Shown piece after piece: positions 4,438-6,315 of a stretch of 6,315 bases of DNA (position 1 is its first letter; each line of letters begins with the position of its first letter). Below the pieces are notes generated by a model that was given only the letters and a program-made list of their open reading frames with translations, was not told the DNA's origin and searched no databases. The translations under genes were made by a program, and so were the position numbers. This DNA comes from Candidatus Atribacteria bacterium (GTDB lineage: Bacteria; Atribacterota; JS1; SB-45; 34-128): positions 1 to 6,315 of the forward strand of contig DMCY01000077.1 of the NCBI GenBank assembly GCA_003451675.1, given 5' to 3'.

Positions 4438-6126
4438 TTACATTTTCCCTGAACGAAGAATCATAATAACCAAACCTAAGCCCAGTATACCGGAAATAAG
4501 AAAACCTATCACGCCAATCACCGGAAATCCCATAAATTGAGGGCCTTTATCCGTCTGCATAATCAAAGATGAGCCAATAATAATGGCAACTAAAATTAGA
4601 CTGTAAGATAACCTGTTTGTTGCTTTATCCAAGGCATTAATTAAATTTTCCAACCCCCGATGCTGAAGCTCTAGTTTAAAGATGCCTTCTTCCATTTTCT
4701 TTAAAGTCTTACTTAGCTGTTTAGGTATTAAAAACATTAAATTATAAAATTCAGATAAATCATTAGATAGTTTCAACAGGAGGTGTTGAGGACTTTTCCT
4801 TTCCAGAATTATATCTTTTACATAGGGTTTGGCTATCTCAGTAAGATTAAAGTCCGGATCAAGCGCTAATCCAATGCCTTCTATAATGATGAGAGATTTT
4901 CCAAGCAGGGTAAGTTCCGCTGGCATTTTAATATGATACTTGATAGAAATCTGCACCAGCTGGGTGATGAATTCACCCAGTTTGATCTCCTTTAATGTTT
5001 TATCATAATATTGATCTAATATATCCGCTATATCCATCTTTAAAGAGCGCGTATCGATCGTTTCCTGTGAAGTAAATCCCAATTCTAACATTCCGGCTAA
5101 GGTTTTATTAGAGTCATATTCTAAAACAGCTATAAGCAGATCAATATATTTCTCTCTGGACTCTTTATCTATCTTTCCCATCATGCCAAAATCCATAAAG
5201 CCGATAATCTCATTTTCCATAACCAGAATATTTCCAGGATGAGGATCGGCATGGAAAAATCCATCGATGAGCATCTGTTTCATAAAGGCTTTTGCTCCGT
5301 TTTCAGCTAACTTTTTTCTGTTATAACCTGCTTTGTCCAGTTCTTTCAGATGATTAATCTTAATGCCTTCGATGTATTCCATGGTCAGGATGCATTTACT
5401 GCTCAGTCCCCAGTATACTTTTGGGACATAAACTGTTTTATCTTCTTTGAAATTTTTCCTAAATCGCTCTGCATTTCTTCCTTCGGTACCATAATCCAGC
5501 TCCATTCGAATGGTTTTCGCAAACTCTTCAGCCACTCCTACTGGGTCATACAGGCGACTCTCCGGAATATATCTTTCGGCTAACCGTGTCAGGTAAAAGA
5601 GGATATCCAAATCTGTTTCAATAATCTTTTCCATATCAGGACGTTGAACTTTAACGACTACTTTTACCTTATCTTCTTTCAATATTGCCTTATGGGCTTG
5701 CCCTAAAGAGGCAGCCGCAAAAGGTTTTTCATCAAATGACTGGAATAGTTCGGAAACATTGGCTCCCAACTCTTTTTGAACCATCTGTACAACCAGATCG
5801 TAGGAATAAGGGGGCACTTCATCTTGCAGTTTTTCTAATTCTTTAATATATTTCAGAGGAATGATATCAGGCCTGGTGCTTAAGATCTGACCCAATTTCA
5901 CGAAGGTAGGACCTAATTCTTCCAGAGCAAGTCGAACCCTCATTGGAAGAGGCATCTGGTCTACCTTAGAAGGTTTTAGTCTAAGAATCTTTTCACCTTT
6001 GGTAATTAGATTCATTAATCCTAACTGTTTAACAAAATAGTCAAAACCGTATTTAATTAAAATATTGACGATTTGCCGAAGCCGGTTAATATTTTTATAT
6101 CTTCTTTTAAATCCTGAAAAAGGCAT
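4438..6126 (-). CDS. ubiB: UbiB/AarF (ABC1/ADCK) atypical kinase-like protein
   Basis: This intact 562-residue protein has the ABC1 family hallmarks: the KxGQ helix (FVKLGQILSTRPD, Lys77), the Ala-rich nucleotide loop AAAS (137-140) in place of a Gly-rich loop, the VKVQRP lysine (Lys159), the family ELDY block (209-212), the catalytic loop HADPHPGN (292-299) and DFG (312-314). Two membrane segments end the protein (about 508-525 and 533-557), as in UbiB, anchoring it to the inner membrane. Known members have ATPase activity and support ubiquinone or other isoprenoid-lipid handling; direct protein kinase activity is not their established role. No quinone biosynthesis genes are in view, so the quinone link is inference. 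The ATG at 6124-6126 has AAGGA nine bases upstream (6136-6140) and a good promoter. The gene converges with the broken glycosyltransferase; the 97 bases between them hold no clear terminator. Confidence 0.94.
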   Translation of the reverse strand: MPFSGFKRRYKNINRLRQIVNILIKYGFDYFVKQLGLMNLITKGEKILRLKPSKVDQMPLPMRVRLALEELGPTFVKLGQILSTRPDIIPLKYIKELEKLQDEVPPYSYDLVVQMVQKELGANVSELFQSFDEKPFAAASLGQAHKAILKEDKVKVVVKVQRPDMEKIIETDLDILFYLTRLAERYIPESRLYDPVGVAEEFAKTIRMELDYGTEGRNAERFRKNFKEDKTVYVPKVYWGLSSKCILTMEYIEGIKINHLKELDKAGYNRKKLAENGAKAFMKQMLIDGFFHADPHPGNILVMENEIIGFMDFGMMGKIDKESREKYIDLLIAVLEYDSNKTLAGMLELGFTSQETIDTRSLKMDIADILDQYYDKTLKEIKLGEFITQLVQISIKYHIKMPAELTLLGKSLIIIEGIGLALDPDFNLTEIAKPYVKDIILERKSPQHLLLKLSNDLSEFYNLMFLIPKQLSKTLKKMEEGIFKLELQHRGLENLINALDKATNRLSYSLILVAIIIGSSLIMQTDKGPQFMGFPVIGVIGFLISGILGLGLVIMILRSGKM

Positions 6127-6135
6127 ATTGACCCA

Positions 6136-6140
6136 TCCTT
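6136..6140 (-). promoter_or_regulatory. Shine-Dalgarno site for the ubiB-like gene
   Basis: On the minus strand AAGGA lies nine bases before the ATG at 6124-6126, supporting that start for the 562-residue protein. Confidence 0.6.
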
Positions 6141-6204
6141 TTTATTTTAGCTTTTGTTTTATTACCTCAGAACAGTGTTTTCTATACTTCAGAGTTTCTT
6201 CCCT

Positions 6205-6233
6205 ATTATATTAACAATGAATTCAACATTCAA
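6205..6233 (-). promoter_or_regulatory. sigma70-type promoter of the ubiB-like gene
   Basis: On the minus strand TTGAAT (6228-6233) and a perfect TATAAT (6205-6210) are separated by exactly 17 bases. Transcription would begin near 6198, leaving a leader of about 70 bases before the ATG. The spacer contains GAATTC and repeats the TTGAAT of the -35, which I take as incidental. Confidence 0.6.
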
Positions 6234-6289
6234 ATAAACTCATCTTTTCGTTACCGAGATAAAATGGTATGGAGTTTTCCTACAATATC

Positions 6290-6315
6290 TTGACAAATAT
6301 AACGCGTTGTGTTAT
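6290..6315 (+). promoter_or_regulatory. possible divergent promoter with operator-like dyad, cut by the window edge
   Basis: A consensus TTGACA (6290-6295) is followed 17 bases later by TAT at the last three bases, which could begin a TATAAT-like -10. Between and over them lies a dyad, ATAAC (6299-6303) with GTTAT (6311-6315), and inside it the eight-base palindrome AACGCGTT (6301-6308). This suggests a repressible promoter for a plus-strand gene outside the window, divergent from the ubiB-like gene. The -10 cannot be confirmed because the sequence stops. Confidence 0.35.

Noticed and set aside
5350..5583. Plus-strand ORF of 77 codons inside the ubiB-like gene
   Set aside because: Antisense shadow of a conserved coding region, no recognisable motif.

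Overview
The window is AT-rich bacterial DNA with four intact, recognisable genes for membrane and lipid functions and one broken locus. Three things point to bacteria: a PlsC-type acyltransferase, a YidC insertase, and strong Shine-Dalgarno sites. The three plus-strand genes all appear to start at TTG. The sequence alone does not fix the phylum. Low GC, TTG starts, GC-rich palindromic repeats between genes and a glycosyltransferase of a type I associate with uncultured lineages suggest an uncultivated, probably environmental bacterium. That is an impression, not an identification.

Layout. Positions 1-47 hold the possible last codons of an upstream plus-strand gene, followed by a long purine/pyrimidine hairpin (61-131) that probably ends its transcription. 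Next is a tightly coupled pair: plsC (229-816, lysophosphatidate acylation) and a patatin-like acyl hydrolase (829-1767), only 12 bases apart. The 289-base gap after the hydrolase holds two copies of a GC-rich palindrome (1839-1859 and 1892-1909) and a doubtful 77-codon ORF. yidC (2057-2992) follows, outside its usual rnpA/yidD/jag surroundings. 

Positions 2993-4437 look like decayed or foreign DNA. Promoter/operator-like sequence with an SD but no gene (3011-3076) comes first. Then comes a methyltransferase remnant lacking the middle of its domain, running in frame into a family 2 glycosyltransferase with two compensating one-base frameshifts at A6 runs (3189-4340). 

On the opposite strand, converging on this locus, is an intact UbiB/AarF (ABC1) kinase-like gene (4438-6126). 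It has a good sigma70-type promoter at 6205-6233. At the right edge a divergent promoter-like TTGACA with a dyad (6290-6315) suggests another plus-strand gene beyond the window.

Functionally, PlsC makes phosphatidate, the patatin protein may remove acyl chains, YidC inserts membrane proteins, and the UbiB-like protein is usually linked to isoprenoid-quinone or membrane-lipid homeostasis. All act at the cytoplasmic membrane, but only plsC and the patatin gene look like one transcriptional unit. I see no convincing new multi-gene system. The most unusual parts are the broken methyltransferase/glycosyltransferase locus, the palindromic repeats and an insertion-like extension in YidC.
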